DNA of 64,000 bases from Oxalobacteraceae bacterium UBA6018 (GCA_002428015.1 DIZW01000031.1:61241-125240); one strand, 5' to 3'; positions 22,495 through 31,779 are shown, counted from the first letter of the stretch. The notes: generated by a model not told the origin, from the sequence alone. Translations and numbers: made by a program.

Positions 22495-22953
22495 TCAGGA
22501 CAGGTGTTCCTTGAGGTAAGCCTCCAGCTTGGCCAGGTGCTGCTTGCCCCCCTCGATGGCGCCAAACTTCTCGACGACCTCGTCGCGCTGCTCCTGGCTG
22601 GGGTACAGCTGACGTATAAGGATCAGGGTGCCGGTGCTGGTTTCTTGCAGCGTGACACTGGCCTCGAACCAGATCCGTTCCCCGTCGCCTTGGTCGAACA
22701 CCAGCTTCGATGGCGGCGTGATTTCCTTGAAGACCGCATGGTTCGGATAGCGCGTACCGTCAGGCGCCACCATATCGAAGGTCCAGCTGCCACCGACCCG
22801 CAAATCCATGCTCGCACGCTCGTTGTGGAAGCCGTCCGGCCCCCACCAGCGGTTCACATGCTCGGGGTCGGTCATGGCTAGCCAGACCAGTTCGCGGGCA
22901 AACGGCATTTCTCGCTGCAATACGACTTCGCGGTCGCTCTCACTTGTTTTCAT
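22495..22953 (-). CDS. SRPBCC / AHSA1-domain protein
   Basis: 152 aa. The sequence VLQREMPFARELVWLAMTDPEHVNRWWGPDGF and LRVGGSWTFDM is characteristic of the activator-of-Hsp90-like START superfamily. These form a hydrophobic ligand cavity; functions vary. The ATG overlaps the end of the ArsR gene by 14 bp, so the two are translationally coupled. ArsR-AHSA1 pairs are common, the AHSA1 protein being the regulator's partner or target. Confidence 0.87.
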   Translation of the reverse strand: MKTSESDREVVLQREMPFARELVWLAMTDPEHVNRWWGPDGFHNERASMDLRVGGSWTFDMVAPDGTRYPNHAVFKEITPPSKLVFDQGDGERIWFEASVTLQETSTGTLILIRQLYPSQEQRDEVVEKFGAIEGGKQHLAKLEAYLKEHLS

Positions 22954-23296
22954 CGCGTTTTCCTTTCGCTTTCTCCAGGACATGCAGGTAGTCTTCCAGG
23001 CGGTCCAGGCGATCCTCCCATACCTGGCGCTGTTCCTCGATCCATCCGGACGCCGCTTTGAGAGGCGCCTCTTCCAGGCGGCAGGGCCGCCACTGGGCGC
23101 TCTTGCCGCGGCTGATCAGTTTGGCCTTCTCCAATACCTTGAGGTGCTTGGTGACGGCCGGCAGGGACATGTCGAACGGCCGCGCCAGTTCGCCCACCGT
23201 GGCCTCGCCCTTGCACAACTGCGCCAGCATGGCGCGGCGCGCCGGATGGGCCAAGGCGGCGAAGACCGCATCCAATTGGCTTTCGTATTTAACCAT
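22940..23296 (-). CDS. ArsR-family transcriptional regulator
   Basis: 118 aa winged-helix protein: LDAVFAALAHPARRAMLAQLCKGEATVGEL followed by the recognition helix MSLPAVTKHLKVLEKAKLI. There is no CxC metal site, so it is not a typical arsenic/cadmium sensor. It is coupled to the SRPBCC gene. The leader upstream is A/T-rich (AACCATATGGTTACATT near 23293-23307), containing the 10-bp palindrome AACCATATGGTT, a plausible autoregulatory site that overlaps the start codon. Confidence 0.87.
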   Translation of the reverse strand: MVKYESQLDAVFAALAHPARRAMLAQLCKGEATVGELARPFDMSLPAVTKHLKVLEKAKLISRGKSAQWRPCRLEEAPLKAASGWIEEQRQVWEDRLDRLEDYLHVLEKAKGKRDENK

Positions 23297-23455
23297 ATGG
23301 TTACATTAACGTTCAAAAAGTGGTTTGTCAACGGCCGCCGTTCTGGGCGCGCTCGGCAGCGCGACCCGGGCGAACGCCGGTACGCACTGCCGGACCGGCC
23401 GCGCTTGCCATTCGTATTTCGATGAAGTTTGATGTGTGCGAGCGCGCCTGGCGCC

Positions 23456-24610
23456 CTACTTGTCGCGCAGGTTCCTGAAGGTCTTGGGCGTGCAGCCGTA
23501 CTCTTCCTTGAACAGCTTATTGAAGTACGAAACGTTGCGGTAGCCGACGGAATAGGCAATCTCCGCCACGCTGGCCTCCTCCTTTTCGGCTAACAGGCGG
23601 GCCGCTTCGGTCAGGCGCAGCTTGTTCAGATAGGCCGAGAAGGTGTACCCCAGTTCCGCCTTGAGGATCTCGTTGATCTTGCTCCGGTTGATGCCGGTGG
23701 CGGCCACCATCGCATCGGCGTCCAGGTCCGGGTTGGCGTATTCGGTCGCCAGGAAGCGCAGGATGGTGCTTTTCTCCTTGTCCCGGTGCAGTTCCAGCGA
23801 CAGCTGCTGATAGGCCACCAGTGGGCGGTCGCGCTGCACCTTGTCGCGCAGCGCGCCGACCAGCGCGCGCGCATGGGCCTTGAAGAACCACAGCGCGTAG
23901 CCACCCCAGGCGAGCAGCAGGAAAGCGGCAAGCAAATACAGATAACGCCTGTCGCGCCCGGTCAAGGTCAGCTCCTTGATCTGGACCCGGGACGGCACGT
24001 CGCGCGGGCTTTGGTAGGTGGTGCCGAAGTTGAGCTTCGATACCTTGTCGAGCTTGTAGGCCTGCTTGGTCAGCCCGAGCTTGACGGCATTGAGCCACCA
24101 TTCCTCGGTGCGCAAGCGGGTCAGGTCGAGCTCGACGCGGGCCCAGGTTTCATTGCACGAGAAGAAAGCCGAGGGCAGACGGTAGGTTTCGAAATGGCCG
24201 GGAATCGACACTTTGTCCTCGAAGGTCAGTATGCCCAGCGTCACCGTGTTCGCTGGCGCGCACTTGGCGTCGAACGATATGGCGCTGTAATGGGATAAAT
24301 CCACCAGCGCCGGCTTGCCGTCCCGGTCGCGAAACAGCATCGCCGCCGCCGCGAAGGGATAATTGACGACCCCTCCCACAATCGTGAAATCAAAACTCAG
24401 GGTCGCGCCGGCGTCGACCAGCTTGACCGGCGAACGCCCATTCTGGGAGCGGTCGGAATCCTGCTCGGCGCGCCAGATGAGGGCGCTCTCGGCAGCCGGC
24501 AGCAAGGTCAGATGGGTGTAGCTGCTGCGCACGCAGGCGTAGCCGACGAGCAAGCTCACTACCAGCAGGCACAGCAGCCCTATCATTGCGTTTTTATAGA
24601 ATTTCTGCAT
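23456..24610 (-). CDS. membrane-anchored AraC-family regulator with periplasmic sensor domain
   Basis: 384 aa. One hydrophobic segment at 9-28 and a second at 222-243 bracket about 190 residues predicted to be periplasmic. This stretch is beta-rich (ATLSFDFTIVGGVVNYPFAA, HYSAISFDAKC, WARVELDLTRL) and resembles carbohydrate-binding/CIA30-like jellyroll folds. Residues about 285-382 are a complete AraC DNA-binding domain (DADAMVAATGINRSKINEIL; VAEIAYSVGYRNVSYFNKLFKEEYG). This is a one-component transmembrane regulator, an uncommon arrangement. It lies directly upstream of and divergent from the glycan locus esterase, so it may sense an oligosaccharide in the periplasm. The role is an inference. 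Confidence 0.82.
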   Translation of the reverse strand: MQKFYKNAMIGLLCLLVVSLLVGYACVRSSYTHLTLLPAAESALIWRAEQDSDRSQNGRSPVKLVDAGATLSFDFTIVGGVVNYPFAAAAMLFRDRDGKPALVDLSHYSAISFDAKCAPANTVTLGILTFEDKVSIPGHFETYRLPSAFFSCNETWARVELDLTRLRTEEWWLNAVKLGLTKQAYKLDKVSKLNFGTTYQSPRDVPSRVQIKELTLTGRDRRYLYLLAAFLLLAWGGYALWFFKAHARALVGALRDKVQRDRPLVAYQQLSLELHRDKEKSTILRFLATEYANPDLDADAMVAATGINRSKINEILKAELGYTFSAYLNKLRLTEAARLLAEKEEASVAEIAYSVGYRNVSYFNKLFKEEYGCTPKTFRNLRDK

Positions 24611-24764
24611 TTCAATGTTGTCGCCACATCAATGGAGCAAGGTCGCTCGCCGCGGCTGAGCCGTCGAGACCGCCACGATGGCGGTTAGTATATGCACTTG
24701 TCAAGCGTCCAACCGGATAGGCGTGCCGGCGCGCGTCCGAATCCGGCAACCGCGGCGCTTGCGA

Positions 24765-24825
24765 CAAATCCTTGCCCACCTTGATCGTTTTCGCAATTGC
24801 CGCGCGCCGCGCGGGTCCGCAGAAT
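24765..24825 (+). promoter_or_regulatory. XylR-box promoter G of the esterase gene
   Basis: The box (24765-24799) matches the other five best in its proximal half (TTGA then TTTTCGCAATTG); the distal CGAAA-like repeat is weak. TTGCCG at 24797-24802 serves as -35 and CAGAAT at 24820-24825 as -10, with a 17-bp spacer. The start codon of the esterase is 28 bp further on. It is the only site of the six on the plus strand, and it faces the only plus-strand gene that carries one. Confidence 0.65.
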
Positions 24826-24853
24826 CGATCGTTTCACCTCCCGCGAGACCATC

Positions 24854-25750
24854 ATGCGTACTCTGATATTTGCCCTGTTGTTTGCCGCCGCGTCGGCGGG
24901 CGCGCAAACGGCGACCATTCCCCTCTGGCCGGAAGGCGTGCCGAACGCCCGGCCGCAGCCAGGCCCCGAGCGCCTCGACGATGAACAGATCAGGAACGTC
25001 AGCGTGCCGATGCTGACCGTGTATCCGGCTTCCTACGACCGGCCGGCCCATACCGCGGTGATCATCTGCCCGGGCGGCGGCTACGAATACCTGTCCTCCA
25101 TCCGCGAGGGACAGCAGGACGCGCAATGGCTGGCGAACCTGGGAATAACGGCCTTCGTGCTCAAGTCGCGCCTGTCGGACTACGGCCATCCGGCGCCCCT
25201 GCAGGACGTGCTGCGCGCGATCCGCCTGGTGCGCTCCCAGGCCGCGCACTACGGCGTGGCGCCCGACCGCATCGGGGTCATGGGCAGTTCGGCGGGCGGG
25301 CACCTGGCGGCCAGCGCCGCGACCCTGTTCGACAATCCGGCCGGGCGCACTGGGGCGGCGCTGGACGCGGTCAGCGCGCGGCCTGACTTCGTGATGCTCC
25401 TGTACCCGGTCATCACGATGGCCTTGCCGGTCACGCACGCTGGTTCGCGCAAGGCCCTGCTAGGCGCCGCGCCGTCGGCCCAGCTGGTGAAGTTGATGTC
25501 GGCCGACCAGCAGGTCAGCCCGGCCACCCCGCCGACGCTGCTGATCCACTCCCAGGATGATGGTGCCGTGCCGGTGGAGAACAGCATCCTGTTCTTCCAG
25601 GCCCTGACCCGCGCCCACGTGCCGGCCGAGATGTACATCTTCGAGCATGGCGGTCATGGCATGGGCATGCGCGCCGGACTCGGTACCGCGTCCAGCTGGA
25701 CCCGGCGCGCGGAAGAATGGCTGAGCGCCCGCAAGCTGATCGCACAGTGA
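24854..25750 (+). CDS. secreted alpha/beta-hydrolase esterase (BD-FAE / acetylesterase-like)
   Basis: 298 aa with signal peptide (MRTLIFALLFAAASAGAQ). Catalytic Ser146 lies in GSSAGGH, Asp235 or Asp236 in IHSQDDGAVP and His268 in EHGGHGMG; the oxyanion segment is ICPGGGYEYL. This is the Aes/BD-FAE type often found as xylan or xyloglucan acetylesterase. I choose the ATG at 24854, as it yields the signal peptide. It is driven by XylR-box promoter G and stands opposite the membrane AraC gene. Likely role: deacetylation of imported or extracellular glycan fragments. The exact substrate is inferred. Confidence 0.85.
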   Translation: MRTLIFALLFAAASAGAQTATIPLWPEGVPNARPQPGPERLDDEQIRNVSVPMLTVYPASYDRPAHTAVIICPGGGYEYLSSIREGQQDAQWLANLGITAFVLKSRLSDYGHPAPLQDVLRAIRLVRSQAAHYGVAPDRIGVMGSSAGGHLAASAATLFDNPAGRTGAALDAVSARPDFVMLLYPVITMALPVTHAGSRKALLGAAPSAQLVKLMSADQQVSPATPPTLLIHSQDDGAVPVENSILFFQALTRAHVPAEMYIFEHGGHGMGMRAGLGTASSWTRRAEEWLSARKLIAQ

Positions 25751-25835
25751 GGTGCGGCGCCCGCAATGAGCGCTCACTGAGCGCGCGATGAGCGGCGGCG
25801 GCCCGTGCCGCCGCCGTCACGTCATCAGTCGCCGT

Positions 25836-28337
25836 TCACGCCACCGCGGGCCGGCCCCGGGCGGGCCGCGCGGCGACCACCAGGCGCGCAGGCGCGATGC
25901 CGTCGCCGGGCTGCTCGGCGCTCGCCTCGATCACGATGTCGCCCGCCTGCTTCCCGGTCCGGATGACCAGCTGCGCGAGGCCGTTGAAGAGCGAGCGGCG
26001 CGGGGCCTGGTCGCTCTCCAGGCAATTCGGGTCGCCGTTGCCCACGCCGATCAGGCGCCCCGCCCCCGTCACCTTGAAGGCGAGCTTGTTGCCGGCCGTG
26101 GGCACATGCCGGCCGTGCGCGTCGAGCACCTCGACCCGCACGACGGTGGCGTCCTCGCCGTCCGCGTCCAGCACCTGGCGCGCGGCGCTCAGGCGGATGG
26201 CCACCGGCGCGCCGCTGGTCTCGCGCCGTTCGGCCAGCACCTGCCTGCCGCCGACGAAGCCGCGCGCCTCGATGGCGCCGGGCGCGTACTGCACCTGCCA
26301 CTCCAGGTGGCCCAGGGGCGGCATCGCCTTGCGGCCAAGGCTGCGCCCGTTGAGCAGCAGCTCGACCTCGTCGACGTTCGCGCACACCCACACGGCGATC
26401 GGCTGCCCCTCCTTGCCGGGCCAATCCCAGTGCGGGAACAAGTGCAGCGAGGGCGCCTTTTTCCACCACGCGCGGTAGTAGTAGAAATAGTCCTTGGGGA
26501 AGCCGCAGGTGTCGACGATGCCGAATTGCGAGCTGATCGACGGCCAGCCGTAAGGCGTCGGCTCGCCGCGGTAGTCGAAGCCGGTCCAGGCGAAGCCGCC
26601 CGCCAGCCATGGCCGCGCGGCGTGGAATTTCCACCAGTCCTCCGGCACCTGGCCCCAGCTGACCACGCCGTTGTAGCTGCTCATCAGGTTGCGCCGGGCA
26701 TCGGTTGCGTACTCGCCGCGGGTCGCGATGGCGCTCGAGGTTTCAGAGCCGATGATGGGCCGCTTCGGATGGTGCTTGTGGAAGCCGTCCGGGAACCACT
26801 GGACGTAATTGAAGCCGACCACGTCGACGGCATCGGAGACGCCCTGTTCGTTATCGCTGTTGACGGCGACCGTGACGACGCGGGTCGGATCGAGCTGGTG
26901 GCAGCGGTGCACCATGGCCGCGGCGAGGCGTGCGCCCTGGGCGGCCATGGGCTTTTGCAGCTGGCCTTCCTCGTTGCCGATGGACCAGATGATGATGGAC
27001 GGTGAATTCCGGTAGCGCTTGACCATCGTGTCCAGTTGGGCCAGCGCCTCGGCGCTGGCGCTGAGCTGGCGCGTTTCGCACATCAGCATCATGCCCATGC
27101 GGTCGCAGGCCTCGACCAGCTCCGGCGTGGGCATGTTGTGCGAGGTGCGGATGGCGTTGCAGCCCATCTCCTGCATGACGCCCACGCGAAAGGCCTGCAA
27201 CGCGTCCGGCAGCGCCACGCCGACCCCGGCGTGGTCCTGGTGGTTGCACACGCCCTGGATCTTGAGCGGCTGCCCGTTGAGGAACATCCCGCGGTCGGCG
27301 TCGAAGCGCACGCTGCGGATGCCGAACGCCACCTGCTCGCTGTCGTGCGCCGCGCCGTCCGCCTCCACCGTCACCAGCACCGAGTAGCGCTGGGGCGCGG
27401 CGGGCGACCACAGCATCGGCTGGCGCAGCACGGCGTCTGCCGTGAACGGCGCCTCGCCATCGGCCGCGATGAGCTGCTCGGGCGAAGCGACGCTCAGCAC
27501 GGCCTTGCCGCTGGCGTCGAACAGGCGCCAGGTGACGCGCGCGCGGCGCGCCTCCTGGCCCTGGTTGCGCACCCGTGTCGCCAGCGCCAGGTTGGCCTGC
27601 TGGCCCTCCACGCTGGCGCGCACCACGCTTTCCCAGCGCGCCAGGTGCAGGCTGTAGGTCTTGAGCAGCCATACGTGGCGATACACGCCGGCGCCCTCGT
27701 AGAACCAGCCGTCGCCGGCGCTGGCGTCCACCCGCAGGGCGATGGCGTTGCGCGCGCCGTAGTCCAGGAAGTCGGTCACGTCGAGCCGGAACGGCGCGTA
27801 GCCGTTGTTGTTCCTGCCGACGAAACAGCCGTTGACGAATACCAGCGCGTCGCGCATCACGCCGTCGAATTCGAGCCACACGCGGCGCCCCAGATCGCTC
27901 GCCGGCACGTCGAAGGTGCGCCGGTACCAGCCCACGCTGTACTGCGGGAAGCGCCGGCCCAGTGGCTTGTAGCCGTGCGAGCGCGCTTGCGCATCGCCCT
28001 GCCCGGCGTCGTCATGCACGAACGGCAGTTCCACCGCCCAGTCGTGCGGCAAGTCGAGCGAGCGCCAGCCGCTGTCGTCGTAGCCGGCCTTGGCGAACGC
28101 GAACTCGCCGGTCTTGGCGAAGTCGCTTTGGCCGAGGCCGAAATCGAGGTCCTGGGCCGGGTCGCCGCCGTGGCCCTGTTTGAACTTCCAGCCGAAGTCG
28201 AACAGCAGCCTGTCGCGCCGGGCAGGCGCGTCTTGCGGGGCCGCCGCGTCGCGTGCCCAGCCGGCGGCCGGAACGAGCGCGTTGCCCATCAGGGCCACGC
28301 CAGCGCCCAGCAGATCCCTACGTGTGATGACCGTCAT
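25836..28337 (-). CDS. secreted GH2 beta-galactosidase-like enzyme (Tat signal)
   Basis: 833 aa. TVITRRDLLGAGVAL is a twin-arginine signal. The GH2 sugar-binding, Ig-like and TIM-barrel domains follow in order; the acid/base is the Glu in IWSIGNEEGQ and the nucleophile the Glu in IIGSETSSA. The C-terminus has DUF4982/GH2_C5-type modules (DGEDATVVRVEVLDAHGR). An in-frame ATG at 28355 also exists; I prefer 28337 since it begins the Tat signal. It ends a minus-strand run with GH42 (gap 48 bp) and GH5. Activity is beta-galactosidase or a related beta-glycosidase. Confidence 0.87.
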   Translation of the reverse strand: MTVITRRDLLGAGVALMGNALVPAAGWARDAAAPQDAPARRDRLLFDFGWKFKQGHGGDPAQDLDFGLGQSDFAKTGEFAFAKAGYDDSGWRSLDLPHDWAVELPFVHDDAGQGDAQARSHGYKPLGRRFPQYSVGWYRRTFDVPASDLGRRVWLEFDGVMRDALVFVNGCFVGRNNNGYAPFRLDVTDFLDYGARNAIALRVDASAGDGWFYEGAGVYRHVWLLKTYSLHLARWESVVRASVEGQQANLALATRVRNQGQEARRARVTWRLFDASGKAVLSVASPEQLIAADGEAPFTADAVLRQPMLWSPAAPQRYSVLVTVEADGAAHDSEQVAFGIRSVRFDADRGMFLNGQPLKIQGVCNHQDHAGVGVALPDALQAFRVGVMQEMGCNAIRTSHNMPTPELVEACDRMGMMLMCETRQLSASAEALAQLDTMVKRYRNSPSIIIWSIGNEEGQLQKPMAAQGARLAAAMVHRCHQLDPTRVVTVAVNSDNEQGVSDAVDVVGFNYVQWFPDGFHKHHPKRPIIGSETSSAIATRGEYATDARRNLMSSYNGVVSWGQVPEDWWKFHAARPWLAGGFAWTGFDYRGEPTPYGWPSISSQFGIVDTCGFPKDYFYYYRAWWKKAPSLHLFPHWDWPGKEGQPIAVWVCANVDEVELLLNGRSLGRKAMPPLGHLEWQVQYAPGAIEARGFVGGRQVLAERRETSGAPVAIRLSAARQVLDADGEDATVVRVEVLDAHGRHVPTAGNKLAFKVTGAGRLIGVGNGDPNCLESDQAPRRSLFNGLAQLVIRTGKQAGDIVIEASAEQPGDGIAPARLVVAARPARGRPAVA

Positions 28338-28385
28338 AGTGTCCGTTTTCCTCATGCTTCAGTCGATGTGATGGTGGGCGCCGCG

Positions 28386-30458
28386 TCACTTGGCCAGCAG
28401 CGCCACGCCCAGCGGTTCGAGGTGCAGGGTGCCGGACCAGCGCTTGCCGGTGAACAGGTCCGAACCGGCGCCGTCGATCTCGACGTCCTTGCCGTCGCCG
28501 CTGCTGTTGACGTACAGGACGCGGCCTTCGACGGCGCGCGCATACACCCCGTCCGGCGTCTTCGGTCCCGGCGCGATGCCCAGGCTCGCGTACAGCTGGC
28601 GGTACAGGGGCCGCATGATCGCCACCTGGGCCGTGGTGGCGACGTAGATCGCGCGCCCTTTGCCGAAGCGGTTGATGGTGATCGACGGCGGCGTGCCTTC
28701 CACGTTCGAGAAGCGTGCCATCACCTGCGCGGTGGACGGTTCGAGCACCTCGTAGTTGCCGTTCGCGGCCTTGAGTTCCTGCCCGCCGAGCGTGGTGGTG
28801 AGCGCGCCGGCGTTGTAGAACTCGTTCGTGCGCAGGCCGAACACGTCGGTGAGGCGGCCCGGCAGCGGGGTGTCATACCACTGGTTGTTCTCGTTCACCT
28901 TGTCCGAATAGGCGGTCATGATGGCGGTGCCGCCGTTGGCCACGAACTGGCGCAGCGCGGCCGTGCTGGCCTGGTCCATCAAATACATGCCGGGCACCAC
29001 GACCAGGCTGTAGCGGCTCAAGTCCTCGTGCGCGATGTTGATCACGGCCACGTCGATATTGTCCTTGAACAGAGGCTCGAACGCCTGGTGGGCCTGCTCC
29101 AGGTAGGGCGTGGTGAGGTACTGCTTGGGCGTGTTCGACGGTCCGGCCGGGTTGGTCGCCACCATGTTCTCGAACGAGTAGGCGATGGCCACTTTCGGCT
29201 TGGTGATGCGCGGGAAGCCCATCGTCTGCAGCTTGCCGAATTCGGTGGCGATGGTGGCGAACTCGCCGAGCTTCCAGGACGGCCGGTCATCGTGGTCGAG
29301 CAGGCCGAACAGGGCCTGTTCCTCGCCGCCGAGATGGCTGTTGTAGGTCCACGCCAGCACCGACTGCGCGCCCAGCAGCAGGCCGAAATGGGCCCACATG
29401 CGCGAGCGGCCCTTGGTGCCGTAGTAGCCGCCGCCGCCGGCGGTGAATTCGTTGAACCAGATCGGCGTGTCCATGCCCCCCTTCATCATCAGCGCCTCGA
29501 AGCCCGAGCCCACCGGTTCGCCCGGATAGAAGCCCATCGCGCCGTAGTTGGCGTACTGGCGGTAGCTCGACAGGTAGTCGAAACCCTTGCGCGGCGCGCT
29601 GTCCCACAGGTTGGAGATGGCCGGCTTGTCGGGCGTGTTGCGGGCGCGGACAGCGTCCAGGTTCTTGAGCGTGTCGATCGTCACGTCCGACCAGTAGCGG
29701 CGCAGGTCGAGCTGGCGCTCGTACGGCCCGGGCCCGTCGGCGTACGGCAGGCGCACCTCGTCCCAGTCGCCGACCCGGCGCGACCAGCGCTGCGTGGCCC
29801 AGGCCTTGTTGAGCGCGGCCAGGCTGCCGTATTTTTTCTGCAGCCAGCCGATGAAGCGCTTGCGGTCGGCCTCCGAGTAGGACATGAAGCCGTTGCCGAT
29901 CTCGTTGTCGAAACCGATCGCCAGCAGCGCCGGGTGTTTGGCGTAGTGGCGGGTCAAGGTATCGGCCATGCGCGCAACCTCGCGCTTGTAATCCGGGTCG
30001 CTGATGTTGTCCATGTAGCGCTCGGCCGGGTCCAGGCGCGTGCCCTGCTGGGTCACCAGGTTCGCGCCGGGGTACTTGTGGTGCAGCCAGAGCGGCGCCG
30101 GCAAGCCCGGTATGTCGAGGATCACCTTGATGCCGGCGGCGTGCATCTGGTCCATGATGTCATCGAAGGTCTTGAAGTCGAACTTGCCTTCGGACGGCTC
30201 GAAGTAATCCCACGACAGGTCGCCCATGCGCACCACCTTGAAGCCGGCCTGCTTCATCAGCGCGATGTCGCGCTTGACCTGGGCGGGGCTGCGGTCCACC
30301 GGCTGATAGCAGGTGCCGACGAACAGCTGGCCGGCGCCTGGCCAGTTGGGATGGCCGGGCTGGCCCTGGGCCTGTGCGCCGGCGGGGGCCAGCGCAGCCG
30401 CCATGGCGAGGGCGAGGAAGGTTTTCTTGACGTTGCTCTTGATGTCTACCAGTTTCAT
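28386..30458 (-). CDS. secreted GH42 beta-galactosidase
   Basis: 690 aa with signal peptide (cleavage near GAQAQG). The TIM barrel begins LFVGTCYQPVDRSPAQVKRDI; acid/base Glu186 in IGFDNEIGN and nucleophile Glu337 in IWFNEFTAGG match family GH42. A trimerisation/beta-sheet domain (VVVPGMYLMDQASTAALRQF) and a beta-sandwich follow. AGGA lies 10 nt upstream of the ATG, so the frame's longer N-terminus is not used. It lies 29 bp after the GH5 gene and 48 bp before GH2. Probable exo-beta-galactosidase removing galactose from side chains. Confidence 0.88.
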   Translation of the reverse strand: MKLVDIKSNVKKTFLALAMAAALAPAGAQAQGQPGHPNWPGAGQLFVGTCYQPVDRSPAQVKRDIALMKQAGFKVVRMGDLSWDYFEPSEGKFDFKTFDDIMDQMHAAGIKVILDIPGLPAPLWLHHKYPGANLVTQQGTRLDPAERYMDNISDPDYKREVARMADTLTRHYAKHPALLAIGFDNEIGNGFMSYSEADRKRFIGWLQKKYGSLAALNKAWATQRWSRRVGDWDEVRLPYADGPGPYERQLDLRRYWSDVTIDTLKNLDAVRARNTPDKPAISNLWDSAPRKGFDYLSSYRQYANYGAMGFYPGEPVGSGFEALMMKGGMDTPIWFNEFTAGGGGYYGTKGRSRMWAHFGLLLGAQSVLAWTYNSHLGGEEQALFGLLDHDDRPSWKLGEFATIATEFGKLQTMGFPRITKPKVAIAYSFENMVATNPAGPSNTPKQYLTTPYLEQAHQAFEPLFKDNIDVAVINIAHEDLSRYSLVVVPGMYLMDQASTAALRQFVANGGTAIMTAYSDKVNENNQWYDTPLPGRLTDVFGLRTNEFYNAGALTTTLGGQELKAANGNYEVLEPSTAQVMARFSNVEGTPPSITINRFGKGRAIYVATTAQVAIMRPLYRQLYASLGIAPGPKTPDGVYARAVEGRVLYVNSSGDGKDVEIDGAGSDLFTGKRWSGTLHLEPLGVALLAK

Positions 30459-30487
30459 GCGTTCATTCCTTGGGTGCCGCGCGGGCG

Positions 30488-31714
30488 TTATTTTGAGGAG
30501 TTGACGATCAGGCTGATCGTCTCGGGATCTTTTTGCGCGCCGGTACTGCGGTCGAACAAGCCGCCGGTGTCCCAATAGACCGGTACCAGGCCATGCTGGA
30601 CCATCGAGTGCGTGACGTACGCGACCCACTTCTTGGCGTAGGCGTCCATGCCAGGATACTTGGCTTTGGCGTAGGCGCCGTATTCACCCACCAGGACCGG
30701 CACGCCCTGGTCGCCGAAGCGGGTCTTCATCTTCTGGAACTCGGTGTCGGCCCAGGGCTCGTTGGCCCAGGTTTCGGTGGCGGCCGGGTCGGTGGCGGTC
30801 GCGCCCCACTGCCAGATGGCGCTGTCGGCGTTGAGCGTGAAGTCGTACGGGTCGTAGTAGTGCACTTCCATGAACAGGCGGTTCGCGACCGTGTCGGTGG
30901 GGACCGTGTTGGTGGCGACGGTGTGGTCGATGTTGGTGAAATATCCTTGCACGACCAGGTGGCGCGTGGCGTTGTTGCCGCCGGTGGCGCGCACCGCGTC
31001 CACGAAAGTCTGGTTGAAGCTGTTCTGCACCGCGGCGTACTCGGCCGTCGGCGGACCGTAGGTATTGTCCTGGCCGACTTCGTTGCTGCCGGCGAAAAGA
31101 AGCGTGTCGTCGTAGTCCTTGAAGTTGTTGGCGATCTGGGTCCAGAATTTGGTCAGGCGGCTGTTGATGGCCGCCTGCTGGTCGTAGGTCGGGTGGTTCA
31201 TCCAGCCGCCGTCCCAGTGGATGTTGACGATCGCGATCAGCCCGGCCTTGTGCGCCATCTGCACCACCTGGGTCACGCGCGCCATCCAGCTCGCGCTGAT
31301 GGTGAAGCTGGCGTCGGCGTACTGGCTCCACGCGACCGGAATGCGCACGGTCTTGAAGCCGGCGGCCTTGTAGGCGTCCATGATGGTCTGGGTGGTCAGC
31401 GGCTCGCCCCACGCGGTCTCGCTGGGAATCGCCTCCAGCGTGTTGCCCAGGTTGATACCCGGCGACATCATCGTCGACAGCTGCATGCTGGTCAGGTCGC
31501 GCATGGCGCCGGCCGTGGCGCCAGCGTCGGCCGGCGGAGTGACGGCGGTGCCGCCGCCGGTGGCGGCAGGCGAGGTGGCGACGGGCGGTGGGTTGGCCGC
31601 GCCGGCAGCGCTGGCGGCCGTGCTCGACCCGCCACCGCTACCGCATCCGGCCATCGCCGCGGCCAGGGTCAGCGCCAGCAGGCGCGCCGCGAGCGAGGAA
31701 AAAATCTGTTTCAT
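30488..31714 (-). CDS. GH5 endoglucanase/xyloglucanase-like lipoprotein
   Basis: 408 aa. Lipobox LAAAMAGC (Cys24) then a Ser/Ala/Pro-rich linker to about residue 75 tether the enzyme to the membrane, probably for surface display. The barrel starts MSPGINLGNTLEAIPSETAWG and includes FKTVRIPVAW and IAIVNIHWDGGW, close to subfamily GH5_4, in which xyloglucanases occur. Acid/base Glu212 (AGSNEVGQ), nucleophile Glu344 (VLVGEYGAY). A perfect terminator ends 16 nt before its ATG, and no clear ribosome site is seen. A broken second copy lies immediately upstream. Confidence 0.88.
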   Translation of the reverse strand: MKQIFSSLAARLLALTLAAAMAGCGSGGGSSTAASAAGAANPPPVATSPAATGGGTAVTPPADAGATAGAMRDLTSMQLSTMMSPGINLGNTLEAIPSETAWGEPLTTQTIMDAYKAAGFKTVRIPVAWSQYADASFTISASWMARVTQVVQMAHKAGLIAIVNIHWDGGWMNHPTYDQQAAINSRLTKFWTQIANNFKDYDDTLLFAGSNEVGQDNTYGPPTAEYAAVQNSFNQTFVDAVRATGGNNATRHLVVQGYFTNIDHTVATNTVPTDTVANRLFMEVHYYDPYDFTLNADSAIWQWGATATDPAATETWANEPWADTEFQKMKTRFGDQGVPVLVGEYGAYAKAKYPGMDAYAKKWVAYVTHSMVQHGLVPVYWDTGGLFDRSTGAQKDPETISLIVNSSK

Positions 31715-31729
31715 ACGAAGGCTGCTTTC

Positions 31730-31771
31730 AAAAAAATGTCCGGCCGGCCCCGGTTCGAGAAGGCCGGCCGG
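31730..31771 (-). terminator. perfect intrinsic terminator just ahead of the GH5 start
   Basis: On the minus strand, CCGGCCGGCC (10-bp stem, 12-nt loop) is followed by ACA and seven T at 31736-31730. It follows the broken GH5 copy (stop at 31780) and its last T is 16 nt from the ATG of the intact GH5. Transcripts started at promoter A would have to cross it to reach the intact gene. Confidence 0.8.
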
Positions 31772-31779
31772 AACGGGGT

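Noticed and set aside
25788..27005. Plus-strand frame opposite the first GH2
   Set aside because: Antisense shadow with no domain.
27036..30578. Plus-strand open frame of 1180 codons
   Set aside because: Antisense of GH2 and GH42; His/Arg/Val-rich with no domain.
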